A stretch of 64,000 nt of DNA from Gemmobacter sp. 24YEA27. GTDB lineage: Bacteria; Pseudomonadota; Alphaproteobacteria; Rhodobacterales; Rhodobacteraceae. Under the pieces are notes generated by a model. It worked only from the letters and a program-made list of their open reading frames with translations. It was not told the DNA's origin and did not search any database. Positions within the stretch are counted from its first letter, which is position 1, and every line of letters begins with the position of its first letter. The stretch spans positions 3,152,001 to 3,216,000 of the forward strand of contig NZ_JASJPW010000001.1 in the NCBI RefSeq assembly GCF_030052995.1, given 5' to 3'. Made by a program: the position numbers and the translations under genes. Positions 45,084 to 54,044 of this stretch are shown one piece after another.

Positions 45084-45269
45084 GCTGCGTCATCCCGCCA
45101 GAAATGAGCGATCTCCCGCTACGTCATCCTTGCTTCTGCCGAAGCACTGATCTGCCTCAAAGGCGAACCGGAAAGCCGGGCGGAAGAAAATAGCCTTAAA
45201 TCACAATTGCCTGCGCGGAGGGCACCCTGGCAGCCTTTGTCACTGCCCTGTGATCCGGTCATGCTAATG

Positions 45270-45307
45270 CTGCATTGCAGAATAATCATTGAAATGCTGC
45301 GCTGCAG
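45270..45307. promoter_or_regulatory. Paired PhaR operators in the phaP promoter
   Basis: Two CTGC-N3-GCAG palindromes, CTGC-ATT-GCAG at 45270-45280 and CTGC-GCT-GCAG at 45297-45307, with starts 27 nt apart, 67 nt before the phaP ATG. PhaR of Paracoccus and Rhodobacter represses phaP by binding TGC-rich palindromes of this type. The rest of 45084-45373 holds the promoter (TATATAG near 45313) and no ORF. Confidence 0.7.
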
Positions 45308-45373
45308 CATGTATATAGTCCTTCAGGAAACGGGCTGAACCGCTGCAACCGCCCGATATTCAGGAGAATTGCA

Positions 45374-45823
45374 ATGAACAAGACCACTGACTTCACCAAA
45401 GTTTTCCAGGACGTCCTGGCTTCTTTCCCGGTTGACGCTTCGGCTTTCCAGAACGCATTCAAAACCCAGGCCGCTTTCGGCGAGAAATTCTCGAAAGTCG
45501 CTCTCGAAGCCGCCGAGAAATCGACCGAGCTGTCGGCCATCTGGGCCAAAGAGACCTTCTCGCGTCTCTCGGACATCACCAAAGCCAAAACCGATCCGAC
45601 TGACTACACCAAAGCCGTGACCGATTTCGCGTCGAAATCTGCCGAAGCTGCTGCCGAGAACCTGGCTGCCTTCGCTGAAATCGCGAAAAAAGTCCAGGTC
45701 GAGACCGTTGAACTGCTGCTTGCCGCCGGCAAGGAAGCCCAGGACGACGCATCCGCCGCTGTGAAAAAAGCCGCGGCCGACGTGCAGTCGGTTGCCAAAA
45801 AAGCCACCGCTGCCGCGAAGTAA
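45374..45823 (+). CDS. phaP: Phasin PhaP (granule-associated protein)
   Basis: 149 residues, all helical, with the phasin pattern: amphipathic start (TKVFQDVLASFPVDASAFQN), then repeated Ala/Lys/Glu heptads (SAEAAAENLAAFAEIAKKVQ) and an Ala/Lys-rich tail (VKKAAADVQSVAKKATAAAK). Codon use is strongly biased towards a few C/G-ending codons, as in highly expressed genes. It coats PHA granules. Expression should be held down by PhaR until granules titrate the repressor. AGGAG lies 9 nt before the ATG. Confidence 0.92.
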   Translation: MNKTTDFTKVFQDVLASFPVDASAFQNAFKTQAAFGEKFSKVALEAAEKSTELSAIWAKETFSRLSDITKAKTDPTDYTKAVTDFASKSAEAAAENLAAFAEIAKKVQVETVELLLAAGKEAQDDASAAVKKAAADVQSVAKKATAAAK

Positions 45824-45889
45824 TCGCAGCCGCGAAACAGTCCCCGGCCGGCGCGTCCCCTCCCCGGGTGCCGGTCAGGATCCAGGTTT

Positions 45890-45922
45890 GAGCGGGCTCG
45901 GTCGAGCCCGCTCTTGCTTTTT
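45890..45922 (+). terminator. Intrinsic terminator after phaP
   Basis: Eleven-bp arms GAGCGGGCTCG / CGAGCCCGCTC with a GT loop, then TTGCTTTTT. Confidence 0.88.
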
Positions 45923-46012
45923 GATCAGACGCGCCGCTAAGCTTCTCTGCGAGCGCAAACGGAATTGACGCCCTGCAGCGTCGATTACCGTAAATCCCGG
46001 GAGGAGAGCAGA

Positions 46013-46570
46013 ATGTCCGCCACTGACAAGCCATTGCTGATCAAGCGCTATGCCAGCCGTCGTCTCTATAATACCGAGACCTCGGATTATGTGACGCTCG
46101 AGGATATCGCAGGCCTGATCCGCAAGGGGCGCGAAGTACAGATCATCGACCTGAAAACCGGCGATGACCTGACGCGGCAATATCTGCTGCAGATCGTGGC
46201 GGAACATGAATCCAAGGGTCAGAATGTGCTGCCTGTAAATGTGCTCACCGATCTCGTGCGCAGCTATACGACCGGCATGCAGGCGGTGATGCCGCAATTC
46301 CTTGCAAGTTCGTTTGAAATGCTGCGCAACAGTCAATCGAAAATGGTCGAGAACCTGTCCACCTTCCCCAATCCGATGGCCACAATGCCGGGCTTTGATG
46401 CGCTTCGGAAACAGCAGGAGGCCTTCCTCAAAACCGTGATGAACGGCATGCCGGGCTGGCCGGGGGCCACTTCGGGGCCGGAAGCCGAACCGGCCGCGGA
46501 AAAGGGCGAAGACCTTGCCGATATCCGAAAGCAGCTGGCCGAATTGCAGGCAAAGCTCTCGAAACTCTGA
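46013..46570 (+). CDS. phaR: PHA synthesis repressor PhaR
   Basis: 185 residues. The N-terminal PHB_acc DNA-binding domain is clear (LIKRYASRRLYNTETSDYVT, LEDIAGLIRKG, then IIDLKTGDDLTRQYLLQI). The rest includes a polymer-sensing region (SFEMLRNSQSKMVENL) and a C-terminal coiled segment (IRKQLAELQAKLSKL). It senses PHA granules and represses phaP and its own gene. The ATG has GGGAGGAGAG before it. No CTGC-N3-GCAG site was found directly upstream of phaR itself. Confidence 0.93.
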   Translation: MSATDKPLLIKRYASRRLYNTETSDYVTLEDIAGLIRKGREVQIIDLKTGDDLTRQYLLQIVAEHESKGQNVLPVNVLTDLVRSYTTGMQAVMPQFLASSFEMLRNSQSKMVENLSTFPNPMATMPGFDALRKQQEAFLKTVMNGMPGWPGATSGPEAEPAAEKGEDLADIRKQLAELQAKLSKL

Positions 46571-46594
46571 CCCCAGCCCGCTGCGGAGGCCAAT

Positions 46595-47539
46595 ATGGCG
46601 GAAACCGAGGGCCGTGTAACGCTCTGGGGGATCGAGGTTTTCCTCGCTGCCGCCGAGGAGGGTGCGATTTCTGCAGCCGCGCGGCGGCTCGGGGTCAGCC
46701 CGTCGGCGGTCAGCCAGCAATTGAGCGGGCTTGAAGCCGCGCTTGGCACGGTCCTGCTGGATCGCGGCGCAAGGCCGGTGCGGATGACCCCGGCGGGGAC
46801 GATGTTCCGCCGCCATGCCCAGACCATGCTGAATGCAGCTCAGGAGGCGCGGGCGGAACTCGCGCGATCTGATCTGGCCGGGCTGACCACGCTGCGCCTT
46901 GGCATGATCGAGGATTTCGAAGCCGATGTGACGCCCCGGCTTTTATCGGCACTGGCGCGCGAATTGCCGGGCTGCCGCTTTCTGCTCGAGACCGGGCCGT
47001 CGCACCGTCTGCTGGAAAAGCTCGACGCGCGGGCGCTGGATATCGTGGTGGCGGCGGATCTGCCCGGCGAAGTGACCTGGGAAGGAGAGCGGGAGCAGCA
47101 TCCGATCCTGCGCGAGCCGTTTCTGGCAATCCGGCCGAAAAGCGGCGCGGCGGATCTGCCGCTGATCCAGTATTCCGCCCGGCATCTGATGGGCCGCCAG
47201 ATCGCGGCGCATCTCTTGCGCGAGGGCCAGCGCCCTGCGGCGCGCTTCGAGCTCGACAGCTATCACGCGATCCTTGCCATGGTGGCCGGGGGCGAGGGCT
47301 GGGCTATTCTGCCGCCGCTGGCGCTGCATCAGGCGCGGCGCTTCCGCGCCGAGGTAGAGGTCTCACCCCTGCCCTTCGCCGCCCTGTCGCGCAGCCTCTC
47401 GCTGATGGCGCGCGCGGACGTCATGCGCGATATACCAGCCCTGATTGCGGGCCGGTTGCGGATCCTTGTGCGCGAGGAAGTTCAGACCCCTGCCCTGCAG
47501 GACTGGCCCTGGCTGAAAGACCAGCTCTCAATCCTGTAA
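46595..47539 (+). CDS. LysR-family transcriptional regulator
   Basis: 314 residues. The N-terminal winged helix-turn-helix has VFLAAAEEGAISAAARRLGV and SPSAVSQQLSGLEAALG; the substrate-binding half starts near 95 (TLRLGMIEDFEADVTP). GGAGG precedes the ATG, 25 nt after phaR. Targets are unknown; the convergent aminotransferase gene is the closest candidate, though LysR targets are more often divergent. Confidence 0.9.
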   Translation: MAETEGRVTLWGIEVFLAAAEEGAISAAARRLGVSPSAVSQQLSGLEAALGTVLLDRGARPVRMTPAGTMFRRHAQTMLNAAQEARAELARSDLAGLTTLRLGMIEDFEADVTPRLLSALARELPGCRFLLETGPSHRLLEKLDARALDIVVAADLPGEVTWEGEREQHPILREPFLAIRPKSGAADLPLIQYSARHLMGRQIAAHLLREGQRPAARFELDSYHAILAMVAGGEGWAILPPLALHQARRFRAEVEVSPLPFAALSRSLSLMARADVMRDIPALIAGRLRILVREEVQTPALQDWPWLKDQLSIL

Positions 47540-47565
47540 ACTAAGTCCCGCCAGAGACGCGCCAA

Positions 47566-47610
47566 ACGAAATCTTTAAAGATTTCGTGCCGGTTCCTTGC
47601 AAGGAACCGG
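47566..47610. repeat. Double-palindrome repeat unit, copy 2
   Basis: Two perfect 22-bp palindromes one base apart: ACGAAATCTTT / AAAGATTTCGT (47566-47587) and CCGGTTCCTTG / CAAGGAACCGG (47589-47610). It lies between two convergent genes, 6 nt from the aminotransferase stop, and may also act as their terminator. It is the inverted counterpart of the unit at 39724-39769. Confidence 0.72.
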
Positions 47611-47615
47611 GCGTT

Positions 47616-48839
47616 TCAACCCTTGACGGCTTTCACCGCGTCAAGCACCGCCGTTGCCAGATATTCCAGCTCCTCGCGCTTGAGCCGCACCGGCAGCCGC
47701 ATATCGCAGGCCCGCATCAGCATCGCTCTGGTCATCGGCAGCTCGGGCGTCTCACCAAGGAACTGCCAGTTCCAGAAGGCCCGCGCATTGCCCTCGGAAA
47801 GCCCGAAAATCTGCACCGGCACACCACGCGTTTTCGCCTCGGCCTGGAACTCCCGCGCCTCGGCATCGCTCCATTCGCCAATCAGGCTGAACTGGATCGA
47901 ATCCGGCGCGCGTTCCTCTGGCGCCAGCGCCTGCGGCACCGAGAGCCAGGGGCTTTCATTCAGCAGCAAAGCCACATGGTCGTGATTGGCCCGCCCCTTC
48001 GTCACCCGATCCGCCAGCATCGGCAATTGCGGCCGGATCACCGCCGCCGACAGGTTCTGCATCCGCACATTGTACAAAGGCAGCTTGTTCTGCCAATGGC
48101 CGAAGCTGTTTTGCAACCCGCCATGCTTCTTCCAGTTTTCCTCATAGGCGCCCGACATGATGATCGCGCGCGCTGCGAGTTCGGGATCATCGGTGATCAG
48201 CATGCCACCTTCGCCCGCATTCACCATCTTGTAAGACTGAAAGCTGAAACAGCCCGCCTTACCGATCGTGCCCAGCTTCTTCCCGTGCCAGAGCGTGCCA
48301 AGGCTATGGGCCGCATCCTCGATCACCGGGATGCCGGCGGCATCGGCAAGCGCGCAAATCGCATCCATATCCGAAGTATGGCCGCGCATATGGCTGATCA
48401 GCACCGCATCGGCACCCGGCAGTTTCGCTTTGAAATCAGCGATATCAATACGCATATCCTGGCCCACTTCGACCAGAACCGGCACGCATTCCGCATGCAC
48501 CACTGCCGAGGGCACCGCCGCAAAGGTAAAGGCCGGGATCAGCACTTTCGCACCGGGTTTCAGATCCAGCGCCTTCATCGTCAGGAAGAGCGCCGCCGAG
48601 CAGGAGGACACGGCGAGGGCATATTTCGCGCCCAGAAGTTCGGCGAATTCGGCCTCCAGCAGCGCGACCGGCGCGTCTTTCGGCGCATTGTAGCGAAAGA
48701 GGTCAGCCGATTGCAGCAGCTCCTCGATCGCGGCACGGGCCGCTGCCGGGATCGGCTCTGCCTCATGCAGATCGGGGGCGTTATGGGCGCTCATACGGGG
48801 GGTGTCTTCGATCACCGGGTTCTGACCATCGGCAGCCAT
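47616..48839 (-). CDS. DegT/DnrJ/EryC1-family PLP-dependent aminotransferase
   Basis: 407 residues. Family features are VSSCSAALFLTMKAL (phosphate binding), PAFTFAAVPSAVVHAE, the PLP-stacking and Asp-binding VIEDAAHSLGTLWHGKK, and the Schiff-base lysine in FSFQSYKMVNAGEGG. Such enzymes mostly transaminate nucleotide-linked keto-sugars, but no sugar-nucleotide genes are near, so the substrate is open. AGGAAAG precedes the ATG. It is transcribed alone, separated from soxG by about 150 nt and a terminator. Confidence 0.88.
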   Translation of the reverse strand: MAADGQNPVIEDTPRMSAHNAPDLHEAEPIPAAARAAIEELLQSADLFRYNAPKDAPVALLEAEFAELLGAKYALAVSSCSAALFLTMKALDLKPGAKVLIPAFTFAAVPSAVVHAECVPVLVEVGQDMRIDIADFKAKLPGADAVLISHMRGHTSDMDAICALADAAGIPVIEDAAHSLGTLWHGKKLGTIGKAGCFSFQSYKMVNAGEGGMLITDDPELAARAIIMSGAYEENWKKHGGLQNSFGHWQNKLPLYNVRMQNLSAAVIRPQLPMLADRVTKGRANHDHVALLLNESPWLSVPQALAPEERAPDSIQFSLIGEWSDAEAREFQAEAKTRGVPVQIFGLSEGNARAFWNWQFLGETPELPMTRAMLMRACDMRLPVRLKREELEYLATAVLDAVKAVKG

Positions 48840-48956
48840 GTTCAGCTTTCCTGAAAACTCTATTCAGGAAGCATTTAAACCCGCTCCCTGCGACATGCCA
48901 GTGACGAATTTTTAACTGGCCGGTTTCCGCCAGTCTTTTCTCCTCTCGCGCATGCT

Positions 48957-48982
48957 GAAAAGGGAAGGATTTACCCTTCCCT
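48957..48982 (-). terminator. Terminator of the sox operon
   Basis: Eight-bp arms AGGGAAGG / CCTTCCCT with a 6-nt loop; the adjoining A-run gives a T-tail on the minus strand, 7 nt after the soxG stop. Confidence 0.8.
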
Positions 48983-48988
48983 CATCCC

Positions 48989-49561
48989 TCAGCCTGTTCT
49001 GGCCGGAGCCGATACGCCGCCCTGCACGGCCGCCGCGCGGGCGGCAAGATGCTCCAGCACCTCGACCAGCTCGGCCCAGGCGCTGCGTGCCATGGACCGA
49101 AACACCCGGATATGAAACTCCGTCTCGCCCTCGCGCAGGACGATTGCCGGGATATGGTTCAGCCCGGTCCGGACCACATGACCGACCGGGAAAGCCGCAA
49201 GCCGCAGATCCGGCGTGACCAGCCGCGCCAGCGCCGCCTCGCCGCCAGTGCCGCTCAGCGAAATCCCCGCCCAGGCGCCGGACTGATCGGTCACCGCTGC
49301 CGCCAGCCCCTCGGGCGGGCGCCCGCCGAAGAGGAAGGCCTGATCGCGCCCGGTCCAGATCAGGCGCAGATCGCCGGCACTATGGCTGTGCCCCGGCGCC
49401 GGAAATTCAAGCCCGAGGGTCGCCAGCGCGGGCGTAAGATCCTCGCCCGGAAAGGGCGCAATCGACCAGACCGGCGCGGGTGGCAGCACAGAAAGCACCA
49501 GCCCCGCCCGTGTCACCGGCCCCTGCCCGTCAAGCGCCGCTTTTGCGATCAGTTCAGCCAC
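48989..49561 (-). CDS. soxG: Sarcosine oxidase gamma subunit
   Basis: 190 residues, normal for SoxG. Recognisable parts are LGLEFPAPGHSHSAGDLRL, ISLSGTGGEAALARLVTPDL and a C-terminal RVFRSMARSAWAELVEVLEH. The gamma subunit is structural in the heterotetramer, with a fold like the aminomethyltransferase domain. The GTG at 49561 overlaps the end of soxA by 8 nt. Confidence 0.88.
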   Translation of the reverse strand: MAELIAKAALDGQGPVTRAGLVLSVLPPAPVWSIAPFPGEDLTPALATLGLEFPAPGHSHSAGDLRLIWTGRDQAFLFGGRPPEGLAAAVTDQSGAWAGISLSGTGGEAALARLVTPDLRLAAFPVGHVVRTGLNHIPAIVLREGETEFHIRVFRSMARSAWAELVEVLEHLAARAAAVQGGVSAPARTG

Positions 49562-52481
49562 GCATCCGCCCTCCATCCGCGTCGAAGAACACCGGATGGG
49601 TGACTTCGCATTCCACATCAATGCCGCGCAGATGATCGACCAGCCGGATCCTCTCGCCATGCCGTGCGCGGCCATCGGTCAGGAAGGCCAGCCCGAGCCA
49701 GCTGTCGAGCGTCGGCGACCAGCAAACCGAGGTGACATAGCCCTGGTCATTTTCACGCTCGACGGCAAAGCCGGGGCGGAAGAGATGCGCGCCGGCAGAA
49801 ATGGCCCCGGAGGCCTTCAGCCCGACCAGCTGTTCGCGATCAGGCCCCCACAGGCCGGGGCGCTGGCTTGCCGCGCGACCGATGCAATCCTTCTTCGTGC
49901 TGACCATGGCCCCAAGGCCGACATCATCAGCCGAGACCCGGCCATGGATCTCGGCATGGGTCAGGAAGCCCTTTTCGATCCGGAGCACATTCAGCGCCTC
50001 CATCCCGTAGGGGCCGCCGCCCATGGTTTCGGCCCGGGCGACCAGGTCACGAAACAGCGCCTCGCCGTAATCGACCGGCACCGCCAGCTCATAGCCTTCC
50101 TCGCCGGAAAACGAGATCCGGAACAGCCGCGCCTCCACCCCTCCGACCGAGACCGGCCGGACCCCCATGAAGGGCAGATCGCCCAAAGGCTGATCCAGCA
50201 CCGTGTCGATCAGCGCACGCGCCTTCGGGCCGGCAATCGCGAATTGCGCGAAGGCCTCGGTGACCGAAATCAGCCGCAGCTTCCAGGTGGCGCAAAAGGC
50301 CTGCTGCACGAAATCGAGATGGCGCATCACCTGGCCCGCTGCGGCCGTGGTGGTGGTCATCAGATAGTGGGTCTCTGACAGGCGCGCCGATGTGCCGTCA
50401 TCCATGACAAGCCCGTCTTCGCGCAGCATCAGCCCGTAGCGGACCTTGCCGACCGGCAAGGTACTGAACGTATTAGTATAAACGAAATCGAGAAACCGCC
50501 CCGCATCCGGCCCCTGAATGTCGATCTTGCCAAGCGTCGAGACATCACAGACCCCGACCGCACCGCGCACCATGCGAACCTCGCGGTCGCAGGCCTCGCG
50601 CCAGGTCGTCTCGCCCGGTTTCGGGAAGTATGAGGGGCGATACCAGAGCCCGGCCTCGATCATCGGCGCCAGCCGGTCGCGCGAGGCCTGGTCCGAGGTC
50701 AGGAACCGCTCGGGCGCAAAGCCCTTCGCACGCCCCCCCGCCCCCATCGCGGCGATGGAAACCGGCACATAGGGCGGGCGGAAGGTCGTCGTCCCGGTTT
50801 CCGGAATGCCCCGCCCGGTCGCATCCGCCAGCACCGCCAGCGCGGCGACGTTGGAGTTTTTGCCCTGGTCCGGCGCCATGCCTTGCGTCGTATAGCGCTT
50901 CATATGCTCGACGCTGGCGAAATTCTCCTGGGCCGAGAGCTGCACATCCTTGACCGTGACGTCATTGGCAAAGTCGAGCCAGGCGCGGCCATTGCGGCCC
51001 TTTGCGCCCTCGACTGACCAGATCGCGCGATGGGTATAGGGCGCGTCTTCCGCCGCCGGCACGGCCAGTTCCGGCGCCCGCAAATCAAGCGCCGCCAGCG
51101 CCTGTTCTGCGACCAGCCTGCCCGCCGTCAGCGCGCCATGGGTCGAGAAAGACCCATTCGCAGCACCGGCCGCAGCAAGCCCCGGCACCGCAGCTTCGAC
51201 CGGCACGAAAGCCGCGATCTCTTCCGACCAGCGCGGGCGGCTGTTCATATGGCAGGTCAGGTGCAGGCCCGGATTCCAGCCGCCCGAAACCGCAAGGCAA
51301 TCGGTCTCGATCCGGAAGGTCTCGGACCCTTTCCTGACGGTGATCGCCTGCAAAGCGTGACGGCCTTTGGTGTCGATCACCACTGCCCCGGCATGGACCG
51401 GGCACTCCTCGACCACCGAAACATCCTCTCTCGGGTCGATGATCGCCGCGACCTGGACGCCTGCCGCCATCAGATCGCGGGCGGTCTGGCGGGCCTGGTC
51501 ATTGGCGGCGAACAGCGTCACGCGCTTGCCCGGCGCCACGCCAAAGCGGTTCAGATAGGTCCGCACCGCCGAGGCCAGCATGATGCCGGGCCGGTCATTC
51601 ATCGGAAAAGCGATATGGCGTTCCTGCGCCCCGGTGGTCAGCACCGCGCGCCGCGCCACGATGCGCCAGAAACATTCGCGCGGCAGATTGGGCCGGGGCG
51701 AGCGGTGGAGACCCACGCGTTCAAGCGCGCCATAAGTGCCGTTGTCATAGGCGCCGGTCACGGTTGTCCGGGTCATGATGCGGACATTCGGCATCGCGCG
51801 CAGCTCTGCCTCGACCGCATGCACCCATTGCGCCGCCGGATCGCCACCGATCAGCCCGCCATCCGCGATCAGGCGTCCCCCGGTCAGGGGCTGTTCCTCA
51901 GCGAGGATCACATCGGCCCCGGCCCGCGCGGCGGTCAGCGCGGCCATCAGTCCCGCCGGCCCCGCCCCGATCACCAGGAGGTCACAATGCGCCCAGGCTT
52001 TCTCATAGACGCCCTCGTCATGGGCCTTTGCAAGACTGCCAAGCCCGGCCGCGCGGCGGATGATGGGCTCGTAAAGCCCTTCCCAAAAGTGGCGCGGCCA
52101 CATGAAGGTCTTGTAGTAGAAACCGGCGCTGAGAAAGGGCGAGATAAGATCATTCACCGCCATCAGATCATGGCGCAGGCTGCCAAGCCGGTTCTGGCTG
52201 CGGCTTTCCAGCCCGTCGAAAATCTCCTGCATCGTGGCGCGCGTATTGGGGGTGCGCGAGGTCTTGCCGATCACCTCGACCAGCGCATTAGGCTCTTCCG
52301 AGCCTGCCGTCAGCAGGCCGCGCGGGCGGTGATATTTGAACGACCGCCCGAAGAGCTTTACCCCATTCGCGAGCAAAGCCGAGGCGAGCGTATCGCCGCG
52401 AAAACCGCGATAGTCACGGCCATCAAAGCGGAATGACACCTCGCGGGTGCGGTCGATGATGCCTTTGCCCTCAAGCCTCAT
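49554..52481 (-). CDS. soxA: Sarcosine oxidase alpha subunit
   Basis: 975 residues, the normal SoxA length. In order: an N-terminal 2Fe-2S-ferredoxin-like segment (VSFRFDGRDYRGFRGDTLASAL), an NAD-binding Rossmann fold (LLVIGAGPAGLMAALTAARA), and a C-terminal aminomethyltransferase (GcvT-like) part with TTFRPPYVPV, GVCDVSTLGKIDIQGPD and SFSGEEGYELAVP. The heterotetramer oxidises sarcosine to glycine and transfers the methyl to tetrahydrofolate. The ATG at 52481 starts at MRLEGKGIIDR and overlaps soxD by 11 nt. Confidence 0.95.
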   Translation of the reverse strand: MRLEGKGIIDRTREVSFRFDGRDYRGFRGDTLASALLANGVKLFGRSFKYHRPRGLLTAGSEEPNALVEVIGKTSRTPNTRATMQEIFDGLESRSQNRLGSLRHDLMAVNDLISPFLSAGFYYKTFMWPRHFWEGLYEPIIRRAAGLGSLAKAHDEGVYEKAWAHCDLLVIGAGPAGLMAALTAARAGADVILAEEQPLTGGRLIADGGLIGGDPAAQWVHAVEAELRAMPNVRIMTRTTVTGAYDNGTYGALERVGLHRSPRPNLPRECFWRIVARRAVLTTGAQERHIAFPMNDRPGIMLASAVRTYLNRFGVAPGKRVTLFAANDQARQTARDLMAAGVQVAAIIDPREDVSVVEECPVHAGAVVIDTKGRHALQAITVRKGSETFRIETDCLAVSGGWNPGLHLTCHMNSRPRWSEEIAAFVPVEAAVPGLAAAGAANGSFSTHGALTAGRLVAEQALAALDLRAPELAVPAAEDAPYTHRAIWSVEGAKGRNGRAWLDFANDVTVKDVQLSAQENFASVEHMKRYTTQGMAPDQGKNSNVAALAVLADATGRGIPETGTTTFRPPYVPVSIAAMGAGGRAKGFAPERFLTSDQASRDRLAPMIEAGLWYRPSYFPKPGETTWREACDREVRMVRGAVGVCDVSTLGKIDIQGPDAGRFLDFVYTNTFSTLPVGKVRYGLMLREDGLVMDDGTSARLSETHYLMTTTTAAAGQVMRHLDFVQQAFCATWKLRLISVTEAFAQFAIAGPKARALIDTVLDQPLGDLPFMGVRPVSVGGVEARLFRISFSGEEGYELAVPVDYGEALFRDLVARAETMGGGPYGMEALNVLRIEKGFLTHAEIHGRVSADDVGLGAMVSTKKDCIGRAASQRPGLWGPDREQLVGLKASGAISAGAHLFRPGFAVERENDQGYVTSVCWSPTLDSWLGLAFLTDGRARHGERIRLVDHLRGIDVECEVTHPVFFDADGGRMRG

Positions 52482-52764
52482 CGCGCGCTCCTTTGCGGGC
52501 GGCGACCAGCTCGACGCCAGTGATTTCATGGGTGAGCGTGTTGCGACTGACAAGCAGCCAGGCAGCGCAGCCCTGGTCGTGATACCACAGATCGCGGGTC
52601 GGCCCGGCCGGGTTGTCGCGCAGATGCAGATAATTGTCCCAGGCTCCGCCCGGCGAAAGATCAGGCGCGGTATCCGGCCCCGGGCGGTGGAGGTAATCCT
52701 CCGCCCCGTAATAAGTGAATTCACGGCGGTCGCGCGGGCCGCAAAGGGGGCAGGTCAGTCTCAC
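52471..52764 (-). CDS. soxD: Sarcosine oxidase delta subunit
   Basis: 97 residues. The zinc ligands of SoxD are visible: Cys pair in LTCPLCGPRD, and His and Cys in WYHDQGCAAW. FTYYGAEDYLHRP is the typical segment after the Cys pair. GTG 52764 has GGAG 8 nt before it; GTG 52773 is the alternative. It is followed by soxA with overlap, but unlike the usual order it is separated from soxB by 1.3 kb. Confidence 0.9.
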   Translation of the reverse strand: MRLTCPLCGPRDRREFTYYGAEDYLHRPGPDTAPDLSPGGAWDNYLHLRDNPAGPTRDLWYHDQGCAAWLLVSRNTLTHEITGVELVAARKGARDEA

Positions 52765-52889
52765 GTCAGGCACTCCGCAAAGGGCGGCAGGGATGATGGA
52801 AGGGGGCGGAAAAGAGGGCACGCCCGCCGGCCCTGGCGGGCCCCACCCCGGGATATTTCCGGACAGAAAATGAACGGCGCGGCATCGGT

Positions 52890-53408
52890 TTACTCCCAGG
52901 GCGGGCAGGCAGAGGCCGGCGCGCGGGTCAGGCGGTAGGTGGTTTTGGCGCTGCCGGTCTCAGCCAGATCGCTGAGCCCGCCGCAGCCTTCTTCGGCCCC
53001 GGCACCAGGGACCTCCAGCGTGAAACTGCTGGTCTCAATTTCGAGACTGTCGCCTCTGGCGCTGCGGATGGTGAAACTGCCGCCATCGCATTCGACCTGG
53101 CAGGTGGTTTTGCCGCCGGTCTCGCCGCAAAAGGCGGCCTGGCGGAAGCTGCGGTCAGAGAACCCTTCGCTGCGGGCACGGCCCTGGTCACTGAAGCGGC
53201 CGGTCACGATGGCGGAGATAAATCCATTACCCCAGGGGTCGGGGCCGAGGCTGATCCGCAGCGAGGCGATATGTTGCCTTGGGGTCTTTGCGAGGTGGTC
53301 CGCCGTATAGTCACGGGCAAAGCAGCCCTGCGGGATCCGGGCCTCGGCCTGCGTCAGAGCAGAGGTTGCGAACAGGGCGGCAAGGGTAAGACCGGTCAGA
53401 AGGCGCAT
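52890..53408 (-). CDS. Secreted cysteine-containing protein of unknown function, between soxB and soxD
   Basis: 172 residues with a signal peptide (RLLTGLTLAALFATSALTQA, cleaved before EARIPQG). The mature part has paired cysteines (GCFARDY, AFCGETGGKTTCQVECDGG, GCGGLSD, ACPPWE) that suggest several disulfides. AAGGAG precedes the ATG. The family is not recognised. Its place inside a sox operon is unusual. Confidence 0.75.
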   Translation of the reverse strand: MRLLTGLTLAALFATSALTQAEARIPQGCFARDYTADHLAKTPRQHIASLRISLGPDPWGNGFISAIVTGRFSDQGRARSEGFSDRSFRQAAFCGETGGKTTCQVECDGGSFTIRSARGDSLEIETSSFTLEVPGAGAEEGCGGLSDLAETGSAKTTYRLTRAPASACPPWE

Positions 53409-54044
53409 GTCAGTCAACTCCTTTACAGGTCGCGGGAACGGCGCGGGACGGGTGGGTTCCTTCAGTTTCTGCGAGATCCTGGACCGGCCTGCAGCCCGCT
53501 CGGTCCCGGAGCGCGAAGCAATCGAGGGACATCCTAAGGGCGAATTCCTCAAAGCTCCGGCTGGTGACGCTGCCGCCATCGCATGCGGCCCTGCCCGGGC
53601 TGCCCCGGAAGAGGCGCGGGTTCAGGCGCCTTCGGCCCCCCCTGGCAATGGCCGCGGACCTGGAGGGATCGCTGGGCGCTGCGTTAAACGCGCCTCTTTC
53701 GGGCCGCGAAGGGACAGAGACTGCCGGCCTGATCAGACAGTCCGGCGCAGCGCGCGTATGCACAAGGCCCGACGATGCGGCGCAGCTGGCGTCCTGCAAA
53801 CGCGGCTCTGACCCGCGCTTCCGCGACCGGACGGGCCAGACGGGGCCTGCCTGATCACGCGACCGTATTACTTTGGGAAAGGTTTCAGCCATCGCCGGGC
53901 GAAGCTGAAATCCTGCCGGACGCGCCAGCGGCAGTGCCGGGGCTGGCCGAACTTTGCCCGGGCAAATATCCGCGCGGGCCCGCGCCAGAGCCGGGCTTGC
54001 CACCATCGCCGGTAAAAGGGCGGCGATCTTATGCAGGCGCTCCG
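53409..54044. other. Region between soxB and the secreted-protein gene, no supported gene
   Basis: 636 bases. A minus-strand frame (53410-54048) begins at a TTG just after soxB with a vaguely signal-like start (KIAALLPAMVASPALARA), but the rest is Arg/Pro/Ala-rich with no family features and is open on the opposite strand as well. I treat it as non-coding. Confidence 0.4.
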
